DNA of 64,000 nucleotides from Massilia aurea (GTDB lineage: Bacteria > Pseudomonadota > Gammaproteobacteria > Burkholderiales > Burkholderiaceae_D): positions 186,001-250,000 of the forward strand of contig NZ_JANUGZ010000002.1 in the NCBI RefSeq assembly GCF_024753205.1, read 5' to 3'. The notes beneath the pieces are model-generated. The model made no database searches. It was not told where the DNA came from and worked only from the letters and a program-made list of their open reading frames with translations. The position numbers were made by a program, and so were the translations under genes. Of the stretch, positions 53,578 through 61,417 are shown in pieces (positions within the stretch are counted from its first letter, which is position 1; each line of letters opens with the position of its first letter).

Positions 53578-55038
53578 ATGGCATCAGTAATCAACACCAA
53601 CGTCGCATCCCTGAACTCGCAGCGTAACCTGGCGACCTCGCAGTCGCAGCTGAATACCTCGATCCAACGCCTGTCGTCGGGTATGCGCATCAACAGCGCA
53701 AAGGATGACGCCGCTGGTCTGGCGATTTCGGACCGCATGAATTCGCAAATCAAGGGTATGACGCAAGCTACCCGTAACGCCAACGATGGCGTGTCGATGG
53801 CGCAAACCGCTGAAGGCGCTCTGTCGAGCTCGGGCGACATCCTGCAACGTGTCCGCGAACTGGCTGTCCAGTCGTCGAACTCGTCGAACTCGGCCAGCGA
53901 CCGCAAAGCACTGCAAACTGAAGTCACCCAGCTGACCTCGGAACTGAACCGCATCGCCAACACCACCGAATTCAACGGCCAGAAGCTGCTCGACGGTTCG
54001 TCCGGCACCTCGAACTTCCAGGTTGGCGCCAATGCTGGCCAGCTGATTTCGATGACCGGCGCAAACTTCAACACCTCGACCTACGGCAACAACCAGGTCG
54101 CCGGCGATGCAGCCCAGGCCGCTGCGACCACCGGCGCTGCCGCGGGTTCCGTCACTGTTTCGGGTTACCTCGGTGGCAGTGGCGCCATCGCCACGACGGC
54201 CACCGATACCGCAAAAACCATCGCATCGAAGATCAACAACAAGTCGGGCGAAACCGGTGTGACGGCAACTGCCCGTACCGATGCGCTGCTGAAAAGCACC
54301 TCGACCGACGGCGCGTTCGCCATCGACGTGAAATCGGACAACGACACGGCAGTGCGCGTATCGTTCTCGGTCTCGGGTACCGGTAGCAAGGCCGATGACT
54401 ACGCTGCAGGTATCAGCGCAATCAATGCCCAGACGGCAAAGACTGGCGTCACCGCTCAGTACGATGCTGAAAACGGCGGTATCAAGCTGACCAACTCGTC
54501 TGGCGCAGACATCCAGATCGATAACAAGAATGCCACTGGTGGCGCGGCTCTGAGCCTGGCAACCTACAAGGCAGATGGCGATGCAAACGCAACGCCAGTC
54601 GCTCTGGCTGCCGCTGGCACCGCTGTCGCCAATGGCCGCGTGACCCTGGACTCGGAAAAGAGCTTCTCCGTGGCCGAAGACACCGATACCGGCTTCGCCC
54701 TGGCTGCTTCGTCGAGCCTGAAATCGGTGGCCAACATCGATATCGGTTCCTTCGATGGCGCTCAGGCAGCCATCAAGGTGGCTGACGCTGCCCTGGCAGC
54801 AGTCAACGGCCAGCGCGCTGAATACGGCGCACTGCAGTCGCGCTTCGAATCGGCGATTTCCAACCTGTCGTCGACCACCGAGAACCTGTCGGCATCGCGC
54901 AGCCGCATCGTCGACACCGACTTTGCTTCGGAGACCGCAAAGCTGACCCGCGGTCAGATCCTGCAGCAGGCTGGTACCTCGATGCTGGCCCAGGCCAACT
55001 CGCTGCCGAACGGTGTCCTGTCGCTCCTGCGTGGCTAA
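53578..55038 (+). CDS. fliC: Flagellin
   Basis: A 486-residue filament protein. The D0/D1 ends are highly conserved: [20 protein letters not shown] and [20 protein letters not shown] in the N-terminal part, and [22 protein letters not shown] followed by [18 protein letters not shown] at the C-terminal end (read in pieces). The middle (about residues 165-390) is a variable, Ala/Thr/Ser/Gly-rich surface region with a Flagellin_IN-like motif ([18 protein letters not shown]). There is no signal peptide, as expected for type III export. A sigma-28 promoter precedes it. Start 53578 is fixed by a GGAGA RBS. Confidence 0.97.
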   Translation: MASVINTNVASLNSQRNLATSQSQLNTSIQRLSSGMRINSAKDDAAGLAISDRMNSQIKGMTQATRNANDGVSMAQTAEGALSSSGDILQRVRELAVQSSNSSNSASDRKALQTEVTQLTSELNRIANTTEFNGQKLLDGSSGTSNFQVGANAGQLISMTGANFNTSTYGNNQVAGDAAQAAATTGAAAGSVTVSGYLGGSGAIATTATDTAKTIASKINNKSGETGVTATARTDALLKSTSTDGAFAIDVKSDNDTAVRVSFSVSGTGSKADDYAAGISAINAQTAKTGVTAQYDAENGGIKLTNSSGADIQIDNKNATGGAALSLATYKADGDANATPVALAAAGTAVANGRVTLDSEKSFSVAEDTDTGFALAASSSLKSVANIDIGSFDGAQAAIKVADAALAAVNGQRAEYGALQSRFESAISNLSSTTENLSASRSRIVDTDFASETAKLTRGQILQQAGTSMLAQANSLPNGVLSLLRG

Positions 55039-55073
55039 TCGCTAACGCGTAGTTACAGTACCACTCGGTAAGC

Positions 55074-55109
55074 GGTTCCCCGGCTGAAGAAATTTGGCTG
55101 GGGAATTTT
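55074..55109 (+). terminator. Probable terminator of fliC
   Basis: TTCCCCGGC pairs with GCTGGGGAA (one G-T pair) around a 12-nt loop, with TTTT after it. It ends 15 bp before the flaG ATG, so flaG either reads through or is promoted separately. Confidence 0.6.
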
Positions 55110-55123
55110 CGTTAGGATACGCC

Positions 55124-55468
55124 ATGCAAATTCCATCCATTGCGTCGTCGCCCCCCGCCAAACTGGACGAACGTCCAGCGCTCGCGAGTGGGCCGGCTGC
55201 CCCGGCACCACGGGCAGCGCCGGAGAAAGCCGAAGCCAGGCCAGACCGGGACGAGGTGTCGTCCGCCGTGAAGAAACTCAACGAAGCGCTGCCGCAATCG
55301 GCACAGAGCCTCGAGTTCGAAATCGACGAAGAGAGCAAGGACCTCGTGGTCAAGATCATCGACCGGGATACGAAGGAAGTCGTCCGCCAGATGCCGACCA
55401 AGGAGGCACTGGAAATGGCCAAATCGATCGACAAGATGGTGGGGCGCCTGCTGAACCAAAGCGCCTGA
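55124..55468 (+). CDS. flaG: FlaG-family flagellar protein
   Basis: A 114-residue protein of the FlaG family, which limits filament length or assists FliC/FliD export in polar-flagellated bacteria. The family core is VKKLNEALPQSAQSLEFEID (about residues 47-66) and KDLVVKIIDRDTKEVVRQMP (about 70-89), followed by a helical C-terminus. The first 45 residues are Pro/Ala-rich. I start it at ATG 55124 after an AGGAT element; the frame begins ten codons earlier without support. It lies between fliC and fliD, the usual position. Confidence 0.88.
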   Translation: MQIPSIASSPPAKLDERPALASGPAAPAPRAAPEKAEARPDRDEVSSAVKKLNEALPQSAQSLEFEIDEESKDLVVKIIDRDTKEVVRQMPTKEALEMAKSIDKMVGRLLNQSA

Positions 55469-55488
55469 CACGATCCGCCGCTCGCCCG

Positions 55489-55521
55489 AAGCGCCGCCCC
55501 TCACCAGGTGCGGCGCTTTTT
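55489..55521 (+). terminator. Rho-independent terminator of flaG
   Basis: AAGCGCCGC / GCGGCGCTT with a 12-nt loop and TTTTT after it, 20 bp past the flaG stop. Confidence 0.85.
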
Positions 55522-55588
55522 ACATGGCGCTTCGGCATCGTTCCTGACAATCCCGACCAAAATAAAAATAGAGCCGCCTTTACCGCTC

Positions 55589-55615
55589 TTAAGAACGGTT
55601 TGTTTCTGCCGATAA
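55589..55615 (+). promoter_or_regulatory. Candidate sigma-28 (FliA) promoter of fliD
   Basis: A perfect FliA -10, GCCGATAA (55608-55615), is preceded after 11 bp by TTAAGAAC, a partial match to TAAAGTTT. It lies 34 bp before the fliD GTG start and probably drives the fliD-fliS-fliT run. Confidence 0.7.
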
Positions 55616-55648
55616 TGACTTACATTATTGCTTTCACCGGAGAAACAT

Positions 55649-58273
55649 GTGGCCGCTCTCGACATCGATGGCATTGTTGCAAAACTCATGCAGGCCGAAG
55701 CCAGGCCGCTGGACAACTACGCCAAGAAAACTGCGGGGCTGCAGGCCAAGAACGCTGCCCTGAATCAGGTCAGCGCCGCCGTCGGCGCGTTCCAGGGCGC
55801 CCTGACCTCGCTCAACCAGTCGAGCACCTTCCAGGGACTCAGTGCGACGCCCTCCAACAGGGATGTCTTCACCGGCACTGCCGGCGCTGGCGCCGTCCCG
55901 GGCAAGTACAAGGTCAACGTCACCCAGCTGGCCCAGTCGCAAAGCCTGAAAACGTATGGCATGGCCAGCAGCACCGCCACGATCGGCTCTGGTTCGCCAA
56001 CCAATTTGACGTTCCAGTTCGGCACCATTACCGGTGGCACCTTTGGCGCGACCGGCAACGCATTGGGCCTGGCAGCTGCAGCTGGCGGCATTCCCAACGG
56101 TTCACTGAGTCTGAATGGCGTGGCGATCAGCACCACGCCGACGACCCGCAGCGCCCGTGCACTGGCCGAAGCGATCAATGCCCAAAGCGAGAAAACGGGT
56201 GTCGTCGCCACTGCGGGCAGTACCGAAACTGCGGCTGACCTGTTCGCCGGCTTTGGCCAGGTGAGCGTCGACAGCGGTTCGAGCTACGCTCTGTCGGTTG
56301 GTGGCGTGCAACTGGCCAGCCTGAACACTGGCAGCGCGCCGTTGACCGGCGCCGCGCTCGACACGTCCCTGGCCAGCGCCGGCACACGCAATGCGCTGGC
56401 CGCAGCCAACATCAGCGTCAGCGGCAGCGCCGCCGACGGCACGCTGCAATTCAAATCCGCAGACGGCAATACCATCGACGTGACCGAAACGGTCACCGGT
56501 ACCGTGCGCGGCGGCCTCAAGCGCGATGACACCACCGTCAACACCGGCGCCACGACGACCGCCACGGCCGCCGTCACCTTGCGCTCGAACGACGGCAACC
56601 AGATTCTGGTCGGTGGCAACAACCCGGCCTCGGCCGGCTTTGCCGCGGGCAGTGTCGGCTCGCACCAGGGCTCGGGGTTTTCGATCAACGGCGCGCTCAA
56701 CAGCAAGACCATCACGCTGGAAGCAGGCGACCAGACGCTGCAAGGGATTCGCGACGCCATCAACAAGGCGGACATGGGCGTGACCGCCACCATCGTGTCC
56801 GACGGCAGCAGCAAGCCGTTCCACCTGGTGATGACGTCCACCAAAACGGGTGAAGCAACGTCAATGAAGATCGGCGTCTCGGGGGAAGACGGCTCGCCGG
56901 CCGACCCGGCTCTGGCCGCCCTGCTCGGCTACGACCCGGCCGGTGCGCAAGGCATGACCCAGACCGCCGGTGCGCAGAGCACGCTGCTGAACATGAACGG
57001 CATCGAGATCAAGAGCGACAGCACCAGCGTCAAGGATGCGATCCAGGGCGTGACGCTTGACGTCAGCGCGGTCGGCAGCAGCACGCTGACTGTGACGAAG
57101 GACACGGCGGCGATCAGCACGGCGGTGAACGACTTCGTGAAGGCATTCAACACGCTCAACTCCACCATGAGCGGCATGACCAAATACAACGCCGAGACGA
57201 AAAAGGGCGGTGTCTTGCAGGGCGACGCGAGCGTGCGGGCAATCCAGAGCCAGATGCGCCGGCAGATCAGCGCGGTAATGGAAGGCACCGGTGGCAAATT
57301 GAATTCGCTGAGCCAGGTCGGTATCTCGTTTCAGCAGGACGGCAGCCTGAAACTGGATTCGGGCAAGCTGAACAAGGCAATTACCGACAATGCTGCCGAC
57401 TTCGGCGGGTTGTTCGCGGCCATGGGCTCGACCACCGACGGCCTGGTCAAGTTTGACAAGTCAACCGCTGCAACCAAAGCCGGCACGTATGGCGTCAACA
57501 TCACCAGCCTGGCCTCGCAGGGAACGCTGGCGAGCGGCGCCGCCCTGGGCACGACGACCACGATCGCACCGAACACGGTATGGCGCGTCACACTGAACCA
57601 GACCGATCCGGTGACCGAAAGCAAGTCCCAGGAAATCAAACTGCCCGCCGGCACGTACAGCAAGGACGACCTGGCCGCGCTTCTGCGCTCGTCGATCAAT
57701 GGCAACGCCACGTTTGCCGGCGCTGGCGATGCGACCGAAGCGAAGGTCGGCGAGGACGGTATCCTGACGCTGTCCTCGAGCAAATACGGTTCGACGTCGA
57801 ACATCGCGATTGCCGGCATCAGCGGCAGCGCAGTCGAATCGATCTTTGGCGGCGCCGCACCAGTCAAGGGCGCCGACGTCATCGGTACGATCGGCGGCGT
57901 GGCCGCCGCCGGGAACGGCCAGTCGCTGACTGCAGCGCCGGGATCGAACGCCGAAGGCATCCAGGTCTCGATCACGGGTGGCATCCTGGGCGATCGCGGC
58001 GCGGTCACCTTCTCGCAGGGTTTCGCCTTCCAGCTCAACAACCTGGCGACCGGCTTCGTCGGCAAGGACAGTCTGCTCAAGAGCAAGACCGATGGCCTGA
58101 ACGTGTCGATCAAGACGGTCGCCGACCAGGCCGCGAAATTCGAAACCCGCCTGGACAGCATCGAAAAACGTTACCGCGCCCAGTTCGTCGCACTCGACGC
58201 CACGCTGTCGTCGATGCAGTCGACGTCGGATTACCTTACCCAGCAGTTGGCGACCCTGTCGGCCAACCGATAA
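55649..58273 (+). CDS. fliD: Flagellar filament-capping protein FliD (unusually long)
   Basis: FliD forms the cap at the filament tip under which flagellin polymerises. The ends match the family: ALDIDGIVAKLMQAEARPLD at the start, and QFVALDATLSSMQSTSDYLTQQL (in pieces) at the end. Flagellin_IN-like segments appear, for example GDQTLQGIRDAINKADMGVTATI (in pieces, about residues 367-389). The length of 874 aa is nearly twice that of E. coli FliD (468), because of a large Ser/Thr/Gly/Ala-rich middle. The start GTG 55649 has an excellent RBS (CCGGAGAAA); the frame's earlier TTG at 55628 has none. A sigma-28 promoter precedes it. Confidence 0.92.
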   Translation: MAALDIDGIVAKLMQAEARPLDNYAKKTAGLQAKNAALNQVSAAVGAFQGALTSLNQSSTFQGLSATPSNRDVFTGTAGAGAVPGKYKVNVTQLAQSQSLKTYGMASSTATIGSGSPTNLTFQFGTITGGTFGATGNALGLAAAAGGIPNGSLSLNGVAISTTPTTRSARALAEAINAQSEKTGVVATAGSTETAADLFAGFGQVSVDSGSSYALSVGGVQLASLNTGSAPLTGAALDTSLASAGTRNALAAANISVSGSAADGTLQFKSADGNTIDVTETVTGTVRGGLKRDDTTVNTGATTTATAAVTLRSNDGNQILVGGNNPASAGFAAGSVGSHQGSGFSINGALNSKTITLEAGDQTLQGIRDAINKADMGVTATIVSDGSSKPFHLVMTSTKTGEATSMKIGVSGEDGSPADPALAALLGYDPAGAQGMTQTAGAQSTLLNMNGIEIKSDSTSVKDAIQGVTLDVSAVGSSTLTVTKDTAAISTAVNDFVKAFNTLNSTMSGMTKYNAETKKGGVLQGDASVRAIQSQMRRQISAVMEGTGGKLNSLSQVGISFQQDGSLKLDSGKLNKAITDNAADFGGLFAAMGSTTDGLVKFDKSTAATKAGTYGVNITSLASQGTLASGAALGTTTTIAPNTVWRVTLNQTDPVTESKSQEIKLPAGTYSKDDLAALLRSSINGNATFAGAGDATEAKVGEDGILTLSSSKYGSTSNIAIAGISGSAVESIFGGAAPVKGADVIGTIGGVAAAGNGQSLTAAPGSNAEGIQVSITGGILGDRGAVTFSQGFAFQLNNLATGFVGKDSLLKSKTDGLNVSIKTVADQAAKFETRLDSIEKRYRAQFVALDATLSSMQSTSDYLTQQLATLSANR

Positions 58274-58298
58274 TTTCAGCATCACCGGAGAATCTCAT

Positions 58299-58751
58299 AT
58301 GTTTGGAACCCCAAAACGCGGCGTCGGCGCCTATGCAACGGTTGGTCTGGAGACCGGCGTTGCTGCCGCCTCGCCACAAAAGCTGGTGGTGATGCTGTAC
58401 GACGGCGTGATCGTCGCCCTGCTCAGCGCGATCAACCACATCAAGTCGTCGAACGTGGCCGCTAAGGGCGCCTCGATTTCGAAGGCCATCACGATCATCG
58501 ACAACGGCCTGCGCGCCTCGCTCGACCAGAAAGCCGGCGGCGAGATCGCACAGAATCTCGATGCGTTGTACGATTACATGAGCCGCCGCCTGCTGCAGGC
58601 CAATATCAAGAACGATATCGCGATCATCGAAGAAATTCATGGCCTGATGTCCGACCTGCGCGAAGCCTGGGTCCAGATCGGCGAAAAGAGCGATACGGCC
58701 GAGCAGGCCGTGCCAGCCATCCAGCGTGCCCCTACCCTGATGAGCGCATAA
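58299..58751 (+). CDS. fliS: Flagellin export chaperone FliS
   Basis: FliS binds flagellin in the cytoplasm and keeps it from polymerising before export. The 150-residue helical protein contains GAYATVGLETGVAAASPQKLV (in pieces, about residues 9-29), VMLYDGVIVALLSAINH (about 30-46) and DALYDYMSRRLLQANIKND (about 88-106), all typical. The RBS (ACCGGAGA) before ATG 58299 is nearly the same as before fliD. It lies 25 bp after fliD and 8 bp before fliT. Confidence 0.95.
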   Translation: MFGTPKRGVGAYATVGLETGVAAASPQKLVVMLYDGVIVALLSAINHIKSSNVAAKGASISKAITIIDNGLRASLDQKAGGEIAQNLDALYDYMSRRLLQANIKNDIAIIEEIHGLMSDLREAWVQIGEKSDTAEQAVPAIQRAPTLMSA

Positions 58752-58759
58752 GGTTGACG

Positions 58760-59101
58760 ATGACGATGACGATGACAATGAGCTGTCAGGAAGTGGTGTC
58801 GGTCTACGAAACGATGGTCGCCATCACCGAGCGCATGCTCGCCGCGGCCACCGCCAGCGAATGGGACCGCCTGGCCGAACTCGAGCAGGAATGCGCCGCC
58901 CATGCGCGCCGCCTCAAAGCCAACGAAGGCGTGGCCCCGCTGGCCGGCCAGGAACGCGTGCGCAAGGTCAATGCGATCCGCCGCATGCTCGACGCCGACC
59001 GCCGCATCCGCGACCTGACCAGCCCATGGATGGCGCACCTGTCATCCCTGATCAACAGCAAGTCGACCGAACGCCGCGTCGCGCGCGCCTACGGCATCTG
59101 A
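58760..59101 (+). CDS. fliT: FliT-type flagellar chaperone
   Basis: A 113-residue helical protein in the usual fliT position after fliS; E. coli FliT binds FliD and FlhDC. It shows QEVVSVYETMVAITERMLAAA (in pieces) and WDRLAELEQECAAHARRLKA, an amphipathic pattern as in FliT/FlgN chaperones. The gene begins with a short hexanucleotide repeat (ATGACG), so four in-frame ATGs follow each other (58760, 58766, 58772, 58778). I take the first, 6 nt after AAGG. The TTG at 58754 is also in frame but lies too close to the RBS. Confidence 0.78.
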   Translation: MTMTMTMSCQEVVSVYETMVAITERMLAAATASEWDRLAELEQECAAHARRLKANEGVAPLAGQERVRKVNAIRRMLDADRRIRDLTSPWMAHLSSLINSKSTERRVARAYGI

Positions 59102-59123
59102 TGCGCCCGGCGGGGGTTGACTG

Positions 59124-60266
59124 ATGCTGCCCCGCGATCTTGTTGGCGGCGTCACGCGCATCACGCCGGCCCAGGCCGCCGAGCAGGCAGTCGACCCGCG
59201 CCAGCAAGCCTTTGCGCGCGCCGTCGCGCCGCTGCTGGGCAAGGCGATCCACGGCGAAGTCCAGGCCAAACTGACTGACGGCACCTTCATCGTCAAGTTC
59301 GCCGACACCCAGGCGCGCATGCAACTGCCGCCCGGCGCGCTGGTCGGCGCCGACGTGCCGCTCACGCTGATCGGCCTGCATCCCCGTCCCACCTTCCAGG
59401 TCGGCACCCAGACCACCGCCACCGGTTTCGCCGAAGCCGGCCCCGCACCGCAAGCCGACACCGACGCGCCGGGCGCGCCGCTGGGCTACCGCGAAGGCGC
59501 CGCCCTCGGCCGCGCCGGCGCCCTGCTGGCCTCCAGCGCCGGATTGGGCGCGCAGGCATTTGCCGGCGGCACCGAAGCAAAAAACACCACGCTCAGCCCC
59601 ACCGCGCAGGCACTGGCCGGCGTGCTGGCGGCCGCCCAGAAAGCCGAGACGGTGCTCACCGCCGTTACTGGCAGTGCGCCGCTGGTTGCCACGCCGGACG
59701 CCGATCCGGCGGCGCTGGCCGCCAGCCTGAAGCAGGCGTTCGGCAAGAGCGGCCTGTTCTACGAATCGCACGTGGCCGAATGGGCGCAGGGTTCACGCGC
59801 ACTGGCCGAACTGGCGAACGAACCGCAGCAGCAAGCCGCACAAAACGGGGCGCGCCCGAACCCGCAGGATCCCGCCACCGCGCAGTTCATCAGCATGCAG
59901 CTGGCGGCGCAGGAACAGTCGCAACTGGCGTGGAAAGGCCAGCTCTGGCCCGGCCAGCCGATGGAATGGGATGTCAAGCGCGAAGCCCACGGCGGTGGCG
60001 GCGACGATGACGGGGCGATCTGGAACAGCCGTCTGCGCCTGCGGTTCCCCGAACTGGGCGAACTCGATGTGCAGCTGCGGATGGTGGGCGGGGCCTTGCA
60101 GATCGGGCTCGCGACCGGCGACGACGCCACCGCCGCCCTGCTGCGCCAGCACGCGCCGAACCTGGCCGGCGCACTCGATTCGGTGGGCACGCCGCTGGCG
60201 GGGTTCGACGCGCGCGCGCGCGCCGCGGCAGCGCCGAAGAATGATGACGATGGCGACCATGAATAA
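59124..60266 (+). CDS. FliK-like flagellar hook-length control protein
   Basis: A 380-residue protein with an Ala-rich, low-complexity middle and a C-terminal domain of FliK type (about residues 260-370). The latter includes AWKGQLWPGQPMEWDVKRE (about 272-290), LRLRFPELGELDVQLRMVGG and LLRQHAPNLAGAL. FliK measures hook length and switches export specificity. The protein lies between fliT and an flhB-C-terminal-like gene rather than in the fliE-K operon, so it may be a second, FliK-related protein. The stop overlaps the next gene by 8 bp, which fits functional coupling with an FlhB-like partner. Confidence 0.78.
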   Translation: MLPRDLVGGVTRITPAQAAEQAVDPRQQAFARAVAPLLGKAIHGEVQAKLTDGTFIVKFADTQARMQLPPGALVGADVPLTLIGLHPRPTFQVGTQTTATGFAEAGPAPQADTDAPGAPLGYREGAALGRAGALLASSAGLGAQAFAGGTEAKNTTLSPTAQALAGVLAAAQKAETVLTAVTGSAPLVATPDADPAALAASLKQAFGKSGLFYESHVAEWAQGSRALAELANEPQQQAAQNGARPNPQDPATAQFISMQLAAQEQSQLAWKGQLWPGQPMEWDVKREAHGGGGDDDGAIWNSRLRLRFPELGELDVQLRMVGGALQIGLATGDDATAALLRQHAPNLAGALDSVGTPLAGFDARARAAAAPKNDDDGDHE

Positions 60267-60603
60267 ACTGGCCAATCAGCGCATCAAGAGCGCGGTGGCG
60301 ATGGCCTACAGCGCCGGCGAGAAAGCGCCGACGGTCGTGGCCAAGGGCTCCGGCATGGTCGCCGAACAGATCATCCAGCGCGCCCAGGATGCGGGGGTGT
60401 TCGTGCACGAATCGAAAGAGCTCGTGTCGCTGCTCATGCAGGTCGACCTGGACCGCGAAATTCCGCCAACGCTGTATCGAGCAATTGCGGAACTGTTGGC
60501 ATGGCTATATCATATTGAGTCGGCTAAAAAGAACGGTGAGTCAATGCCCACCGCACCTGATCCGACGCCTCACCTCCCCCCGGAACAAGCGTCAAGGACA
60601 TAA
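60259..60603 (+). CDS. FlhB C-terminal-domain-like export switch protein (FhlB type)
   Basis: A 114-residue soluble protein similar to the cytoplasmic C-terminal part of FlhB/YscU, as in the small FhlB (YlqH-like) proteins. Visible are SAVAMAYSAGEKAPTVVAKG (about residues 10-29) and VFVHESKELVSLLMQVDLDREIP (in pieces, about 47-69), both standard after the FlhB cleavage site. The membrane domain and the autocleavage motif NPTH are absent. It is coupled to the FliK-like gene by an 8-bp overlap. Since FliK acts on FlhB-C, the two may form a small switch module (inference). Confidence 0.85.
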   Translation: MNKLANQRIKSAVAMAYSAGEKAPTVVAKGSGMVAEQIIQRAQDAGVFVHESKELVSLLMQVDLDREIPPTLYRAIAELLAWLYHIESAKKNGESMPTAPDPTPHLPPEQASRT

Positions 60604-60612
60604 AGCCTAGCA

Positions 60613-61365
60613 ATGGATGAAGCAGAACTGGAAGACTGGCACGACTACGAAGTCGCATCGCGCCGCGAGATCGTCTCGCTGCTGCGCCAGATCGGCGAAC
60701 ACAACCAGCTGATCCGTCTGCTGATCAGGGGTGAGGCCGATGTCTGCGTGACCTCGATCCTGGCCGTGGACGAAGACAGCAACACGCTCGTGCTTGATCG
60801 CTCAATCGATCCGGCGCAGAACCAGCGCATGACGGGCGCAGCGCGCGCGAAGTGCGAAACCACGCTCGACAAGATCCGCATCCTGTTCGGCGCCGCCAAC
60901 CTGGCCCCGACAGTCTGGCGCGGCGAACCGGCATTGCGCGCCGATATTCCTCCTACCCTGATCCGCCTGCAGCGGCGCGAGTACTACCGCATGGCCACGC
61001 CTGTCAGCAATCCGGTGCGCGCACTGATTCCGGTGCCGATGGATGGCGGCACTGGCGGCATGAGCGTCTTCGCGCTGCATGACATCAGCGTCGGCGGCAT
61101 CGCCCTTCTCGACAGCAAGCTGCTGCTCGATACCACGGTCGGGCGCGTGATCGCCAACTGCCGCATCGAATTGCCCGAGATCGGGCCGATCGCCACCTCG
61201 CTCGAGATCCGCAACTCGCTCGACCTCACCCTGCTGAACCACAAGACCACGCGCCGCATCGGTTGCCAGTTCGTCGACATCTCGCGCGGCGCGCTGGCGG
61301 GAGTACAGCGCTACATCACCAAGCTCGAACGCGAGCGCAACGCGAAGCTGGCCGGACTGGCCTGA
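60613..61365 (+). CDS. ycgR: YcgR-type flagellar brake protein (PilZ domain)
   Basis: A 250-residue c-di-GMP effector. The N-terminal YcgR domain (about 1-110) is followed by a PilZ domain (about 112-235) with both binding motifs intact: RLQRREYYR (RxxxR, about 117-125) and DISVGG (D/NxSxxG, about 157-162). When c-di-GMP is bound, such proteins slow the flagellar motor. It is the last gene of the flagellar run, 9 bp after the FhlB-like gene. The diguanylate cyclase at 51.8 kb with an I-site is a plausible source of its ligand. Confidence 0.9.
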   Translation: MDEAELEDWHDYEVASRREIVSLLRQIGEHNQLIRLLIRGEADVCVTSILAVDEDSNTLVLDRSIDPAQNQRMTGAARAKCETTLDKIRILFGAANLAPTVWRGEPALRADIPPTLIRLQRREYYRMATPVSNPVRALIPVPMDGGTGGMSVFALHDISVGGIALLDSKLLLDTTVGRVIANCRIELPEIGPIATSLEIRNSLDLTLLNHKTTRRIGCQFVDISRGALAGVQRYITKLERERNAKLAGLA

Positions 61366-61417
61366 CTGCGGCCAGCCAGGCAGATGCGGGGATGGCCTTG
61401 GCTATACGATCGGCTTC

